From Pontibacter korlensis (GTDB lineage Bacteria > Bacteroidota > Bacteroidia > Cytophagales > Hymenobacteraceae): DNA of 64,000 bases. Both the position numbers and the translations under genes were made by a program. Shown here one piece after another: positions 18,262-26,242 of this stretch. The stretch lies in the NCBI RefSeq assembly GCF_000973725.1, contig NZ_CP009621.1, positions 2,632,001 to 2,696,000 on the forward strand, read 5' to 3'. Each line of letters begins with the position of its first letter. Position 1 is the stretch's first letter. The notes beneath the pieces are model-generated. The model worked only from the letters and a program-made list of their open reading frames with translations. It had not been told where the DNA came from and ran no database searches.

Positions 18262-18669
18262 TTAGACCTGTGTCTTAAGCAGTAACTCGTTAAACTTCTC
18301 CAGTAGGTTGATGTACTTACGCTGCAGGTTAACCAGCTCCTGTTCGCAATCACGAAGGTTGTTTGGCTTGTATACTTCCTGTGGCTCGCTATCGAAAGGC
18401 AGCAACAGGTTGGTGCTCATTTGTGGCTGCGGCTTAGGAGCCTCTTTTTTCACAGTTTTACTCAGGTGTGGGAAATCCTGTGAAAAGTCATGGTGAATTA
18501 CCTCGCCCAGCTTCAGGATAAAGCTATAAGGTATGCTAGACTCTTTAAACTTATTGTAAAGGGTCTTACGGCTAATGCTCATTTTCTCGGCTACCACGCC
18601 AATCGCTACGCCGCTTGCCTTGATGGCATCACGAATTACCTCGCCTCTGTGTGTGTTTGTCTTTACCAT
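18262..18669 (-). CDS. HTH DNA-binding protein with C-terminal coiled coil
   Basis: A 135-residue protein. Residues 8-55 form a helix-turn-helix with the recognition segment VAEKMSISRKTLYNKFKES, similar to phage-repressor-like or Fis-type HTH domains. A linker rich in K, P and Q follows (about 68-85), then a predicted coiled coil (about residues 108-133, CEQELVNLQRKYINLLEKF) suited to dimerisation. It is likely a transcriptional regulator. It borders a 288-bp intergenic region with a cluster of DnaA-box-like sites, although a functional link is only a possibility. The upstream region of the gene therefore overlaps those sites. Confidence 0.78.
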   Translation of the reverse strand: MVKTNTHRGEVIRDAIKASGVAIGVVAEKMSISRKTLYNKFKESSIPYSFILKLGEVIHHDFSQDFPHLSKTVKKEAPKPQPQMSTNLLLPFDSEPQEVYKPNNLRDCEQELVNLQRKYINLLEKFNELLLKTQV

Positions 18670-18746
18670 TCTCTTCTTCCGTTACCTGTTTGTGTAACCA
18701 TAGTTTCTTTTACAAAAATAGGTAAACGATATGTATGAAATGTGAA

Positions 18747-18880
18747 TGTGGACAAATTTTACACGGTTGTATTGGCCATCCGTGGATACCAATTGTGAAA
18801 ATAGTTGAAAAACAATACTTTATATTTCAGAAGGAATTTCACTACCCACAGCTTATCTACATTTCCATACTTTATCCACA
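18747..18880. other. Cluster of DnaA-box-like sites in intergenic DNA
   Basis: Exact TTATCCACA at 18872-18880, an 8/9 match TTATCTACA at 18853-18861, a weaker CTACCCACA at 18842-18850, and on the other strand TGTGGACAA (8/9) at 18747-18755 and CGTGGATAC (7/9) at 18781-18789. The two orientation groups flank an AT-rich stretch (about 18790-18841). The surrounding 288 bases hold no gene. The arrangement resembles a replication origin or a DnaA-binding control site. No dnaA gene is nearby in the window. Confidence 0.45.
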
Positions 18881-18911
18881 CCTGTCAACAGCTTACAAAG
18901 AATCTTCCGCA

Positions 18912-18945
18912 TAAAAAAAGCCTCCAGAAAGTATGTCCGGAGGCT
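18912..18945 (-). terminator. Rho-independent terminator of the 32-residue membrane protein gene
   Basis: AGCCTCC at 18919-18925 pairs with GGAGGCT at 18939-18945; read on the minus strand the hairpin is followed by a run of seven T. It lies 13 bases downstream of the small minus-strand gene, supporting its transcription. Confidence 0.88.
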
Positions 18946-18957
18946 AGGGGAAGTGCT

Positions 18958-19056
18958 TTATTTTTGCTTCTTCAGTCGTTGGCGTTCTTCATACCGAAAG
19001 TAAGCAGTTAGAAAGCTAAGCATGGTTAGCACAGCTATCAATGAAAGGTATTCCAT
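18958..19056 (-). CDS. 32-residue single-helix membrane protein
   Basis: ATG at 19054-19056 reads through to TAA at 18958-18960. The product starts MEYLSLIAVLTMLSFLTAYF, a hydrophobic helix of about 17 residues, and ends in a strongly basic, charged tail (YEERQRLKKQK), giving the positive-inside topology of a small single-pass protein. A textbook terminator follows on the same strand. The form recalls small subunits such as KdpF, CydX or CcoQ, but I recognise no specific family and no matching partner operon is beside it. The larger upstream minus-strand gene at 19166-19504 could share its transcript. Confidence 0.6.
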   Translation of the reverse strand: MEYLSLIAVLTMLSFLTAYFRYEERQRLKKQK

Positions 19057-19165
19057 TCTTGTACATCATTACGTTACACTTACCTTACAGGCATCTGTAG
19101 CTCTACAATAAGGTTATAATACTCCCTGTGTAGGCAGATGCATTCTATTGGTCCTTAAGCTAGTA

Positions 19166-19504
19166 CTATGGTCCTTCGGCCTGTATGCACCACTGGTTAC
19201 AGGAGCGGAGGCTAGGAGAAAGGTGTGTAAAACCTGTTTCGGGAAAGCCCAGGTAGTGCGGAGAAGTATAAGTCTGAAAGACATGCAGACCTTGCGGAAC
19301 GGATATTGAGTCCAGCAGTGCCTGTGCGTTGGCAACTTGTAGGGCCTGTGAAAGAGACTGTTCCTCCTGGTGGTATTGCGCTACTATTTGTGTTAATGCC
19401 TGTGCCTGCAGTGCCACTTTTTGCTGCGGACACGCAAGTGCAAATGCGCAAAAGAAGTATACTATGTGTAGCAGAGCCATAAGCAGCAGCAGGTATAGCA
19501 GCAT
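19166..19504 (-). CDS. Hypothetical membrane-anchored protein
   Basis: A 112-residue open frame with a strongly hydrophobic N-terminus (about residues 1-24, MLLYLLLLMALLHIVYFFCA), then a Gln/Ala-rich, probably helical section (about 28-66), and a Cys-containing C-terminus. CAAAGTAA at 19516-19523 is, on the minus strand, TTACTTTG, close to the Bacteroidota -7 element and well placed for this start. No family is recognised. An alternative minus-strand frame overlaps, but it lacks such a clean N-terminal helix. It is a plausible but unproven gene upstream of the 32-residue membrane protein. Confidence 0.45.
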   Translation of the reverse strand: MLLYLLLLMALLHIVYFFCAFALACPQQKVALQAQALTQIVAQYHQEEQSLSQALQVANAQALLDSISVPQGLHVFQTYTSPHYLGFPETGFTHLSPSLRSCNQWCIQAEGP

Positions 19505-19623
19505 TGTTTATACGGCAAAGTAATGTTGCAGATGATGCTATAAAATTTAATTTTGAAGCTTTACCCTCAGGAAGTATAAACCTACAACGGCAGCTACGTA
19601 AGCTACTGTAAAAACCACAACAC

Positions 19624-21147
19624 ATGCAGCAACGCTCCATTATAGGTGTCGATATTGGCACCACCAGTACAAAAGCAGTGGCCTTTGGTTTAGATGGCGA
19701 AGTGCAGTATCAGCAGTTGATGGAGTACCCTATTATTAGCGATGAGCCTGGGCAAGCTGAGCACGATCCAGAGCAGGTATTGCAGGCTGTGCTAGTTACA
19801 TTGGGGAGAGTAGGAGAGTGGTTGGAGGATCATGGGTACGAGCCAGTAGGGGTAAGCTTTAGCAGCGCCATGCACAGCCTTATACTAATGGGTGCTGATG
19901 GAAAACCTCTCACGCGCTGCATTATCTGGGCCGACACCCGCAGCCATATGCATGCTGATGAAATAAAAAGCAGCAAGCTGGGGCATAAGATTTACTTGCA
20001 GACCGGCACACCCATTCACCCCATGTCGCCATTGCCGAAAATCAGCTGGCTGCGGCAGGAATATCCTGAGCTGTATAAAAGTGCAGTTAAGTTTATCGGC
20101 ATCAAGGAGTATGTATTTTACCGGCTGTTTGGGGAGTACAAGGTAGATTATTCTGTAGCCTCGGCAATGGGGCTGTTTGATATCTTTGAGTTTAGCTGGC
20201 ATACTGATGCTCTTAGTGTGGCTGGTATAAGCTCAGACCAGCTTTCAGAGCCCGTGTCCCCAACTCATATTTTTACTGGCCTCAACACCTCCGAAGCGGA
20301 TTTGCTACACCTGCCTCCTAAAACCCCTTTTGTTATTGGAGCTAGCGATGGCTGTCTGGCTAACCTGGCTTCGCATGCAGTGCGGCCTGGTGAGGCAGTG
20401 GTAACCATAGGCACAAGTGGTGCTGTGCGTACCATAGCCAACCAACCCGCCACAGACCTGAAAGAGCGCGTGTTCAGCTACATCTTAAACGAAAATCATT
20501 TTGTATTGGGAGGGGCTGTAAATAACGGGGGGGTGGCATTGCGCTGGTTCCGAGATACCTTTTATCCTTCCGAAACAGCCGAGGCTATTGCCAAAGACCA
20601 GGACATATACGAGCTGCTGAATGACGTAGCAGAAGGCATTGCACCGGGAGCTGAAGGCTTGCTGTTTTTGCCGTACCTGTTAGGCGAGCGTGCTCCGATT
20701 TGGGATGGAAACGCCCGAGCCTGTTTTATTGGCGCGAGCTATAACCACACCCGGGCGCATTTTCTCCGGGCGGTGATGGAAGGCGTTATATTCAGCGTCA
20801 ATAGTGTAGTAAAGGCGCTTGAGCAGACAGTCGGGCCTATTGCAGCTATCTATGCCAATGGTGGCTTCTCGTTCTCGGAGCTATGGGTGCAGATGCTGGC
20901 AGATGTGACAGGCAAGAAAGTGCAGCTGACGGAAACCTCAGAAGGCTCGGCATTTGGTGCTGCCCTGATGGGGATGTATGCCCTTGGTGTTATCTCTTCT
21001 TTGGAGGAAGCAGAAAGTATGATTCGGGTAAGTAAAACTTATGAGCCAGACCCGCAGCGGCAACAGACCTATAGCAAAGCCTACGCTGTATATGAAGAAC
21101 TGTATCCTAAGCTTAAGGATAGTTTTGAAAGATTAAGCAAAGTATAG
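19624..21147 (+). CDS. gntK: Gluconokinase, FGGY carbohydrate kinase family
   Basis: A 507-residue sugar kinase. The phosphate 1 motif GVDIGTTSTKAVAF (residues 8-21) and the later IGTSGAVR and GGFSFSELWVQMLAD segments are FGGY signatures. The GTPIHPMSPLPKISWL stretch and the HSLILM segment resemble GntK-type gluconate kinases more than xylulokinases, so gluconate is the likely substrate, giving 6-phosphogluconate for the pentose phosphate pathway. Xylulokinase remains an alternative. A gluconate permease-type gene is present at 57208, 36 kb away. The gene is followed by a strong terminator and has no close cotranscribed partner. Confidence 0.83.
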   Translation: MQQRSIIGVDIGTTSTKAVAFGLDGEVQYQQLMEYPIISDEPGQAEHDPEQVLQAVLVTLGRVGEWLEDHGYEPVGVSFSSAMHSLILMGADGKPLTRCIIWADTRSHMHADEIKSSKLGHKIYLQTGTPIHPMSPLPKISWLRQEYPELYKSAVKFIGIKEYVFYRLFGEYKVDYSVASAMGLFDIFEFSWHTDALSVAGISSDQLSEPVSPTHIFTGLNTSEADLLHLPPKTPFVIGASDGCLANLASHAVRPGEAVVTIGTSGAVRTIANQPATDLKERVFSYILNENHFVLGGAVNNGGVALRWFRDTFYPSETAEAIAKDQDIYELLNDVAEGIAPGAEGLLFLPYLLGERAPIWDGNARACFIGASYNHTRAHFLRAVMEGVIFSVNSVVKALEQTVGPIAAIYANGGFSFSELWVQMLADVTGKKVQLTETSEGSAFGAALMGMYALGVISSLEEAESMIRVSKTYEPDPQRQQTYSKAYAVYEELYPKLKDSFERLSKV

Positions 21148-21158
21148 CTACCATAAAA

Positions 21159-21198
21159 AAAGCCGGGGGGACCCTTTTATGGAGTCCCCCCGGCTTTT
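21159..21198 (+). terminator. Rho-independent terminator
   Basis: Perfect 14-bp arms, AAAGCCGGGGGGAC (21159-21172) and GTCCCCCCGGCTTT (21184-21197), loop 11 bases. The A run before and T run after would let it serve both the gluconokinase gene and the convergent gene. Confidence 0.92.
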
Positions 21199-21417
21199 AA
21201 TCAATTTTCAACTTTTAGCCATACTCTTTAACGGCACTAGGGAAGCAAGGTTACACTAAGACCAAAAAATTGTGTAAGTTTTTAAAAAAAATTTGTGGCA
21301 GAATAGGTGCTTCACTAAAAATACTGCCATAAACAGCTCAGAACCCAATATTTCGGTTAATTGTAAAGAATGAATTTAGTACAAAAATGCTCAGAAATTT
21401 ATTTATGGGCAGAGCTT

Positions 21418-22089
21418 CTACAGGCTGTAGTGCAGCCCAATACTTAGATTAAAGCTGTTCATGGCCTGGCGGTGTTGAAAGGGCTGGCCTTTGGTGTCTA
21501 GTACAGTAAGCTTTGGACTAGTGTACAGCAGCCCCGCCTCTATGTTTATCAGAAGCTGCTGCAGATGGAAGTTGATGCCGCCTCCCCATCCTAATGCAGG
21601 CGCTGTGGCTTTATCAGAAGGCATATTGATGTTTCCATAGGGAGTAGTTACCTGCCAGGAGGCACTGCGATTAAAGGCAGCGCCTGCCGAGCCTTTTAGG
21701 TACACAGCGGTAACATCCTGAAACAGGATCTGGTAATAAACATCTGCCATGGTAAAAATAGAACGCCATGGTGCTGATGATTTGCTCGTGACTATCTCTT
21801 CACTCTCGCCAGTGAACTCATCAAGATCATACCGGTTGTGGCGGTAAGTCAAAGAGGTCCCTGTTGCCCAGTTCCTGCTCAGGTTATAGCGGTAACCGCC
21901 ATTGAGCAGAAGTCCGTCGCGGGCAAACGCAGGGTAGGCATCCTCAAAATCTGAATGCTTAAAATTGCCATTAGCAAAAGCGTTGCCTATCTGTAGCCCC
22001 ACTACGTGCTTTTTCTCTTCCTCGTCAAATTGAGCATTTGCGTTAAATGCCAGAAATGTAGCAAGTGCGCAGAGTATAAGTTGTTTCAT
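21418..22089 (-). CDS. Outer membrane beta-barrel protein
   Basis: A 223-residue protein with a signal peptide (MKQLILCALATFLAFNANAQ) and a mature part of alternating hydrophobic/polar strands with many aromatic residues (GLLLNGGYRYNLSRNWATG, AVYLKGSAGAAF, ALGWGGGINFHL), ending in FNLSIGLHYSL, which fits a C-terminal outer-membrane beta-strand. The length suits a small 8- to 10-strand barrel of the PorT/OmpW-like type. The start is set at ATG 22089. It probably forms a unit with the upstream minus-strand acetyltransferase gene, whose stop lies 17 bases before this start. Specific function unknown. Confidence 0.82.
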   Translation of the reverse strand: MKQLILCALATFLAFNANAQFDEEEKKHVVGLQIGNAFANGNFKHSDFEDAYPAFARDGLLLNGGYRYNLSRNWATGTSLTYRHNRYDLDEFTGESEEIVTSKSSAPWRSIFTMADVYYQILFQDVTAVYLKGSAGAAFNRSASWQVTTPYGNINMPSDKATAPALGWGGGINFHLQQLLINIEAGLLYTSPKLTVLDTKGQPFQHRQAMNSFNLSIGLHYSL

Positions 22090-22105
22090 ATGGAACAAGT
22101 ATAGC

Positions 22106-22387
22106 TTACCTGATTAGGTCCTGGTACTCTGGGTGCTGTTTTAAGTACTTTTGTACGGCCTCACAAGAGGCAATCACTTTCAGGTTATGTTCTCGTGCAT
22201 ACTCCAGGGCAGTAGCAATCAGCTCCTGTGCTAAGCCCTTGCCACGGTAAGCTTCCGGCACAAAGGTATGCGTCAGGTTCAGCACTCCTTCCTCTGGTTT
22301 GGCATAGGCTATTTCACCTTCCTCGTCATCTTCCAACTTAGCAGTAAACTGTTGGTACTTTTCCTCGTGTATGATCTCGTATTTCAA
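22106..22387 (-). CDS. GNAT-type N-acetyltransferase, small YjdJ-like
   Basis: A 93-residue single-domain protein. The segment HTFVPEAYRGKGLAQELIATAL contains the acetyl-CoA binding R/Q-x-x-G-x-G/A signature (YRGKGLA) of GCN5-related acetyltransferases; EVEY-like strands precede it and the CEAVQKYLKQHPEY end is typical of the short YjdJ/NATD1 family. The acceptor is unknown. It lies 4 bases after the stop of the upstream lipoprotein gene and 16 bases before the outer membrane protein gene, so the three minus-strand genes look like one operon. Confidence 0.88.
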   Translation of the reverse strand: MKYEIIHEEKYQQFTAKLEDDEEGEIAYAKPEEGVLNLTHTFVPEAYRGKGLAQELIATALEYAREHNLKVIASCEAVQKYLKQHPEYQDLIR

Positions 22388-22391
22388 TTGA

Positions 22392-23096
22392 TTAAAATTT
22401 TATTTCATGTTCACGGCTTTCACTCTGGTCTAGCACTAAGATAACTTTCTGTCTGCTCACAATGCCGTTTTCTCTCTTCTCTACCTGTACCACAACAGGT
22501 TTGTTAGCCGGTACTGTATATCGGCTTTTGTACTGCCAACTCATGTCGGCTACAGTTGTGCAGCTGTCTATATCTGATTCAGCTAATTTATACTTTATTG
22601 TCGCTGAATAACTAGCGTCTGGTTGTGAAGGCTCCTCACGAGTTAAGTTTAGGGTTAGACTGGCACTTGGCGTGATGGTGTAGTTCTGGATAATAGTGGT
22701 GTCGCGGGATAGCGCATAACTTCCCCAGCTGCTGTAGCCTAGGCAGCTTAGGTATTTTTCCTGCTCACAATCAGTAATGATCTCGATGGCGCCTCTTTCA
22801 AGCTCTGCATCACGAAGCAAAAAACGCAGCTCATAGTTACCGTCTGCATCGGTGGTAGCAACGGCTTTATGGTGGGTTTCGCTGCTGCCTAATCCTAAGC
22901 GGTCGGACCATTGTACCCGTAAAGTAGCTCCGGAAACAGGCATCCCGTTTTGGTTGGAAACATGACCTTTTATAACAGTACAGGAGCCGGGGCAATACTT
23001 GCTGATGTAGTCATTATAATCAACATCGCAGGAGGTAAGGGTAGTGGCGATAAGAAGGAGCCAAAGGACCATCTGTGAGCTTGCGTATGTCTTCAT
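22392..23096 (-). CDS. Lipoprotein with carboxypeptidase-regulatory-like domain
   Basis: A 234-residue protein with a lipoprotein signal (core MVLWLLLIATTLTSC; lipobox LTSC, Cys about 23). The mature sequence begins with a Cys-containing linker and then VIKGHVSNQNGMPVSGATLRV and ATTDADGNYELRF, the pattern of a carboxypeptidase regulatory-like (prealbumin-type) beta-sandwich. The rest is beta-rich and unknown. Such domains are frequent in surface and periplasmic Bacteroidota proteins and usually have a structural role. The gene is first in a probable three-gene minus-strand unit with the acetyltransferase and the outer membrane barrel genes. Confidence 0.75.
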   Translation of the reverse strand: MKTYASSQMVLWLLLIATTLTSCDVDYNDYISKYCPGSCTVIKGHVSNQNGMPVSGATLRVQWSDRLGLGSSETHHKAVATTDADGNYELRFLLRDAELERGAIEIITDCEQEKYLSCLGYSSWGSYALSRDTTIIQNYTITPSASLTLNLTREEPSQPDASYSATIKYKLAESDIDSCTTVADMSWQYKSRYTVPANKPVVVQVEKRENGIVSRQKVILVLDQSESREHEIKF

Positions 23097-23298
23097 ATGT
23101 AGTGGTGTCGTAGAGGGGTTTATACTACAATATACATTTTTAGATATATCTTTTTGACGTTATACAGAAACTTCCCTCCAGGTATAGTATTGATTCGGTT
23201 TTGCTTTATGACCCATGTAACTGTTTGAGAGTTGCAGGCTTAGGAAGGTTTCAGGTGAAAGAGCAGTAAACCCTCTGGTAAGTCTTACTTCTTGGGAG

Positions 23299-23306
23299 TA
23301 CCTTTG
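23299..23306 (+). promoter_or_regulatory. Possible -7 promoter element for rluE
   Basis: TACCTTTG fits TAnnTTTG and lies 24 bases before the rluE start, the expected position for a short leader. No clear -33 element seen. Confidence 0.45.
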
Positions 23307-23329
23307 CAGCCCAAACAGAACACCACCGC

Positions 23330-23905
23330 ATGCACCGCCACTTTATTCTTTTTAAGCCTTACGGATACGTCAGCCAGTTTGTAAGTGAGAGCCCAAAAAA
23401 GAAAGTGCTGGGCGATCTTTATGATTTTCCGGAGGGTACTATGGCTATTGGCCGCCTTGATGAGGCTAGCGAAGGGCTACTGCTGCTGACAACAGATGGC
23501 AGGGCCAGCGAGCTGGTGCGGAGCAGTAAAGTTGAAAAAGAGTACTATGCCCAGGTAGACGGGCTTATTACAGAAGAAGCTATCCAGCAGCTAAGCCAGG
23601 GCATTACCATACGTACAGAGAAGGAGTGGCATCAGACAAAGCCATGCCAGGTGCAAAGGTTAGGAGTTACACCCGAGCTACCAGAGCGGGCACGGAAGAT
23701 CCGGGACGAGCGCCACGGCCCCACCAGTTGGATATCCATAACGCTTACAGAAGGCAAGTTCAGGCAGGTGCGCAAGATGACAGCTGCTGTTGGCTTCCCG
23801 ACACTGCGTTTAGTGCGTGCGCGCATTGGCGGTATAAACGTTGGCAACATGGCCGCCGGTGAAGTGAAAGAGGTAAGCCGTTTCGACCTCGGAGAAAGTC
23901 CTTAA
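23330..23905 (+). CDS. rluE: 23S rRNA pseudouridine synthase, RluE-type
   Basis: A 191-residue enzyme of the RsuA/RluB/E/F family. The N-terminus FILFKPYGYVSQF and the catalytic motif GRLDEASEGLLLLTTDG (Asp in GRLD, about residue 43) are diagnostic, and EGKFRQVRKMTAAVGFPTLRLVR is the typical C-terminal motif. The short form without an S4 RNA-binding domain points to the RluE branch, which converts U2457 (E. coli numbering) of 23S rRNA to pseudouridine. The length agrees with the family. It is monocistronic, with a promoter-like TACCTTTG 24 bases upstream. Confidence 0.92.
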   Translation: MHRHFILFKPYGYVSQFVSESPKKKVLGDLYDFPEGTMAIGRLDEASEGLLLLTTDGRASELVRSSKVEKEYYAQVDGLITEEAIQQLSQGITIRTEKEWHQTKPCQVQRLGVTPELPERARKIRDERHGPTSWISITLTEGKFRQVRKMTAAVGFPTLRLVRARIGGINVGNMAAGEVKEVSRFDLGESP

Positions 23906-23943
23906 AAAGTTTTTCTAGCTACTTTTATCCCGTTTCTAGGGAA

Positions 23944-24180
23944 CTAAGAACGGCGTTTGAGAGGGGCCAGCAGGTAATCTAAACCGTTGACCTTAATCTC
24001 GTAGATAGTGGCTAGCTGCATACCTAACTTACCGGGTGGTAGCCCTTTACCGTAAAACCACTCGAGGTAAGAGATTGGCAGGTCGCAGAGCAAAGTACCC
24101 TTGTACTTGCCAAAAGGCATCCGGTGCTGTACAAGCTCCTGAAGTATGTTAGGATTGGGTTGGGTATCGGAGGTGTGCAT
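23944..24180 (-). CDS. DUF3820 family protein
   Basis: A 78-residue protein with the pattern MPFGKYKGTLLCDLPISYLEWF and GKLGMQLATIYEIKVNGLDYLL, which characterises DUF3820 (short proteins sometimes called putative quorum-sensing-regulated virulence factors). Function is not established. The start is set at ATG 24180 because upstream codons to 24216 encode an unconvincing extension. It is convergent with rluE, 38 bases apart, and divergent from the MFS transporter gene. Confidence 0.85.
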   Translation of the reverse strand: MHTSDTQPNPNILQELVQHRMPFGKYKGTLLCDLPISYLEWFYGKGLPPGKLGMQLATIYEIKVNGLDYLLAPLKRRS

Positions 24181-24290
24181 GGCTGGCAAGGTAGATAATA
24201 CGAAACATTGCACCAAGTAAAATGTTATATACCTCTGTTAGCTGCTGCAGCATATATGGCAGGTGCGGCAGTATAGTTTATTTTATGTTG

Positions 24291-24298
24291 TAACTTTG
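24291..24298 (+). promoter_or_regulatory. Probable -7 promoter element for the MFS gene
   Basis: TAACTTTG fits TAnnTTTG. It is followed at 24302-24315 by the small palindrome CGATT-CTAA-AATCG, which would overlap the transcription start and could be an operator. Confidence 0.45.
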
Positions 24299-24319
24299 AA
24301 TCGATTCTAAAATCGTTAC

Positions 24320-25573
24320 ATGACGCGAAAACAATATTTTATCATCATACTTATTCTCGGGTCGCTGGCTACTATCAGTCCTTTCTCGATCGATATGTAT
24401 CTGCCAGGTTTCCCGGCTATTGCAAAAGATTTAAATACCACCATTGCCCAGGTGCAGCTTTCTCTTACGGCTTACTTGGTGGGTATTTCGGCAGGGCAGT
24501 TGCTTTATGGTCCGCTCCTGGACCGCTTTGGACGTAAAAAGCCGCTGTATGTTGGCTTGTTTATTTATATCCTCACCTCGCTGGCCTGCGCCTATACCGA
24601 GTCGGTTAATTCGCTTATAATAATGCGTTTCCTGCAGGCAATAGGGGGCTGTGTGGGCATGGTGGCAGCACAGGCACTGGTCCGCGACATTTTCCCTGTA
24701 AACAAAACAGCGCAGGCTTTCTCCTTGCTAACGCTAGTGATCGCTGTGTCGCCGATGGTGGCTCCTACGGTGGGTGGCTACCTGACTGCTGCTTTTGGCT
24801 GGCACTCTGTGTTTGTTATACTTGCTGTTATCACGGCTCTTATTATGTTGGGCGTGTACTTTGCCTTGCCAGAAGGACAGCAAGCTGATGCCTCTATCTC
24901 GCTTAAGCCAAAGCCGGTGCTAACAAACTTTTTTACAGTACTGAAGCAGGAGCAGTTTTTATTATACATGCTGGCTGGAGGTATAGCCACGGCAGCTCCA
25001 TTTGCCTACATAGCGGGCTCGGCAGACGTGTTCATGAACATCTACCATGTGAGTGAGCAGGAGTACGGTTGGATCTTTGCTTTTCTGGCTTTCGCTATGA
25101 TTGGCTCCACACAGCTCAACCATATTATCCTGAACAAATTTAAAAGCGAGAGCGTGATCGACTTCACGCTCATCTACCAAACTGTAGTGGGAGTACTGCT
25201 GGTTGTCGGCACCTATTATGGATGGTTTGGGAAGTATGCATTGATCGCCTTGCTGTTCATCTTCCTGACCGGTCAGGGTTTGTTGAATCCAAATGCTACA
25301 GCACTTTCGCTGGCCCCATTCACAAAGAACACAGGTAGTGCGGCTGCTTTGCTGGGAAGCTTTAGAATGGCAATGGGTGGTCTGATGTCGGCAGCAGTAA
25401 GTGTGTTGCATACAGGCACTACTCTGCCAATGGTAAGCGTTATGGCCGCTTGTTCGGTGGTAGGTCTGATTATTCTGTTGTTAGGTAAGCGCACCATCCG
25501 CTACAGAGCCAATCGTCGCTCTGTGGAAGATGATACCTCGGTATTGGTCTCGACTGCATCTGATATGAATTAA
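24320..25573 (+). CDS. MFS drug-resistance transporter, Bcr/CflA family
   Basis: A 417-residue protein with 12 predicted membrane helices. SPFSIDMYLPGFPAI in helix 1, then GQLLYGPLLDRFGRKKPLYV (the MFS A motif, about residues 54-73) and SPMVAPTVGGYL mark the Bcr/CflA subgroup of proton-driven exporters (bicyclomycin, chloramphenicol, sulfonamide type). The actual substrate is unknown. It is monocistronic, flanked by a promoter-like element and a strong bidirectional terminator. A short palindrome between the promoter and start codon could be a repressor site. Confidence 0.9.
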   Translation: MTRKQYFIIILILGSLATISPFSIDMYLPGFPAIAKDLNTTIAQVQLSLTAYLVGISAGQLLYGPLLDRFGRKKPLYVGLFIYILTSLACAYTESVNSLIIMRFLQAIGGCVGMVAAQALVRDIFPVNKTAQAFSLLTLVIAVSPMVAPTVGGYLTAAFGWHSVFVILAVITALIMLGVYFALPEGQQADASISLKPKPVLTNFFTVLKQEQFLLYMLAGGIATAAPFAYIAGSADVFMNIYHVSEQEYGWIFAFLAFAMIGSTQLNHIILNKFKSESVIDFTLIYQTVVGVLLVVGTYYGWFGKYALIALLFIFLTGQGLLNPNATALSLAPFTKNTGSAAALLGSFRMAMGGLMSAAVSVLHTGTTLPMVSVMAACSVVGLIILLLGKRTIRYRANRRSVEDDTSVLVSTASDMN

Positions 25574-25584
25574 GTATAGGTGTA

Positions 25585-25628
25585 CAAAGAAAAAGCCGGA
25601 GTATGCAGATGCTCCGGCTTTTTCTTTG
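25585..25628. terminator. Bidirectional Rho-independent terminator
   Basis: 17-bp perfect arms (25585-25601 and 25612-25628), starting CAAAGAAAAAGCCGGAG, loop 10 bases. The A-rich left and T-rich right ends serve the convergent MFS and ElaA-type genes. Confidence 0.93.
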
Positions 25629-25660
25629 TAAGACCATCTTATCTAGCGGCTGAAAGTATA

Positions 25661-26110
25661 TCAGGCCTTTGTCATTTCAATGTGGTCTATGCCATCTTCA
25701 TCATATACCGGGCCTGACTGCACAAAGCCGAAGCTCTCATAAAATCCTTTGGCATAAAGCTGTGCACCAATTTTGATGAGTCCCTGGCCATACAGGCGGT
25801 AGCATTCTTCAATAGAATATTCAACCAGCAGTTTGCCTACACCAGTACCGCGCACGGCCATACTTGTAACAATACGGCCGATAGACATGGCATCAGGATA
25901 GGAAACGCCCGGCGGCACTAAACGAGCAACGGCCACCAGTTCCTCGCCTTTATACAGCAGCAGGTGCTGGCATTTCTGGTCCTTATTGTCCATGTCCAGA
26001 AATACGCAAGTCTGCTCTACTACAAACACCTCGCTGCGGAGGCGCAGCATGTCATACATCTCGTTTGGCGTAAGCTCCTCAAAGGCTTTGCTGATTTTGG
26101 TAAAAGTCAT
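25661..26110 (-). CDS. GNAT acetyltransferase, ElaA-type
   Basis: A 149-residue acetyltransferase. The N-terminal LTPNEMYDMLRLRSEVFVVEQTC and YPDAMSIGRIVTSMAVRGTGVGKLLVEYSI segments, the latter with the acetyl-CoA signature RGTGVGK, match the ElaA family of GNAT enzymes. The C-terminal AQLYAKGFYESFGF region is also typical. The acetyl acceptor is not known. It is a single gene with its own terminator shared with the convergent MFS gene. Confidence 0.88.
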   Translation of the reverse strand: MTFTKISKAFEELTPNEMYDMLRLRSEVFVVEQTCVFLDMDNKDQKCQHLLLYKGEELVAVARLVPPGVSYPDAMSIGRIVTSMAVRGTGVGKLLVEYSIEECYRLYGQGLIKIGAQLYAKGFYESFGFVQSGPVYDEDGIDHIEMTKA

Positions 26111-26183
26111 TATAGGGTAATATCTTGTTAAATAGAATTGAGTGCGATGTTACTAAAATCAAGTATAGCAAGCACCCTTTGCG

Positions 26184-26215
26184 CATAAAAAAGCCGCTAC
26201 TGTAGGCAGCGGCTT
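26184..26215 (-). terminator. Rho-independent terminator of the aldo/keto reductase gene
   Basis: AAGCCGCT (26191-26198) pairs with AGCGGCTT (26208-26215); on the minus strand it is followed by a T run. Confidence 0.88.
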
Positions 26216-26242
26216 AATCAATATCTTATACTTGAAGAACTG

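Noticed and set aside
19212..19664. Alternative minus-strand 150-codon frame overlapping 19166-19504 and the gntK start
   Set aside because: It would overlap the start of the clear gluconokinase gene and has a scattered Cys/Ser-rich composition without a coherent helix.
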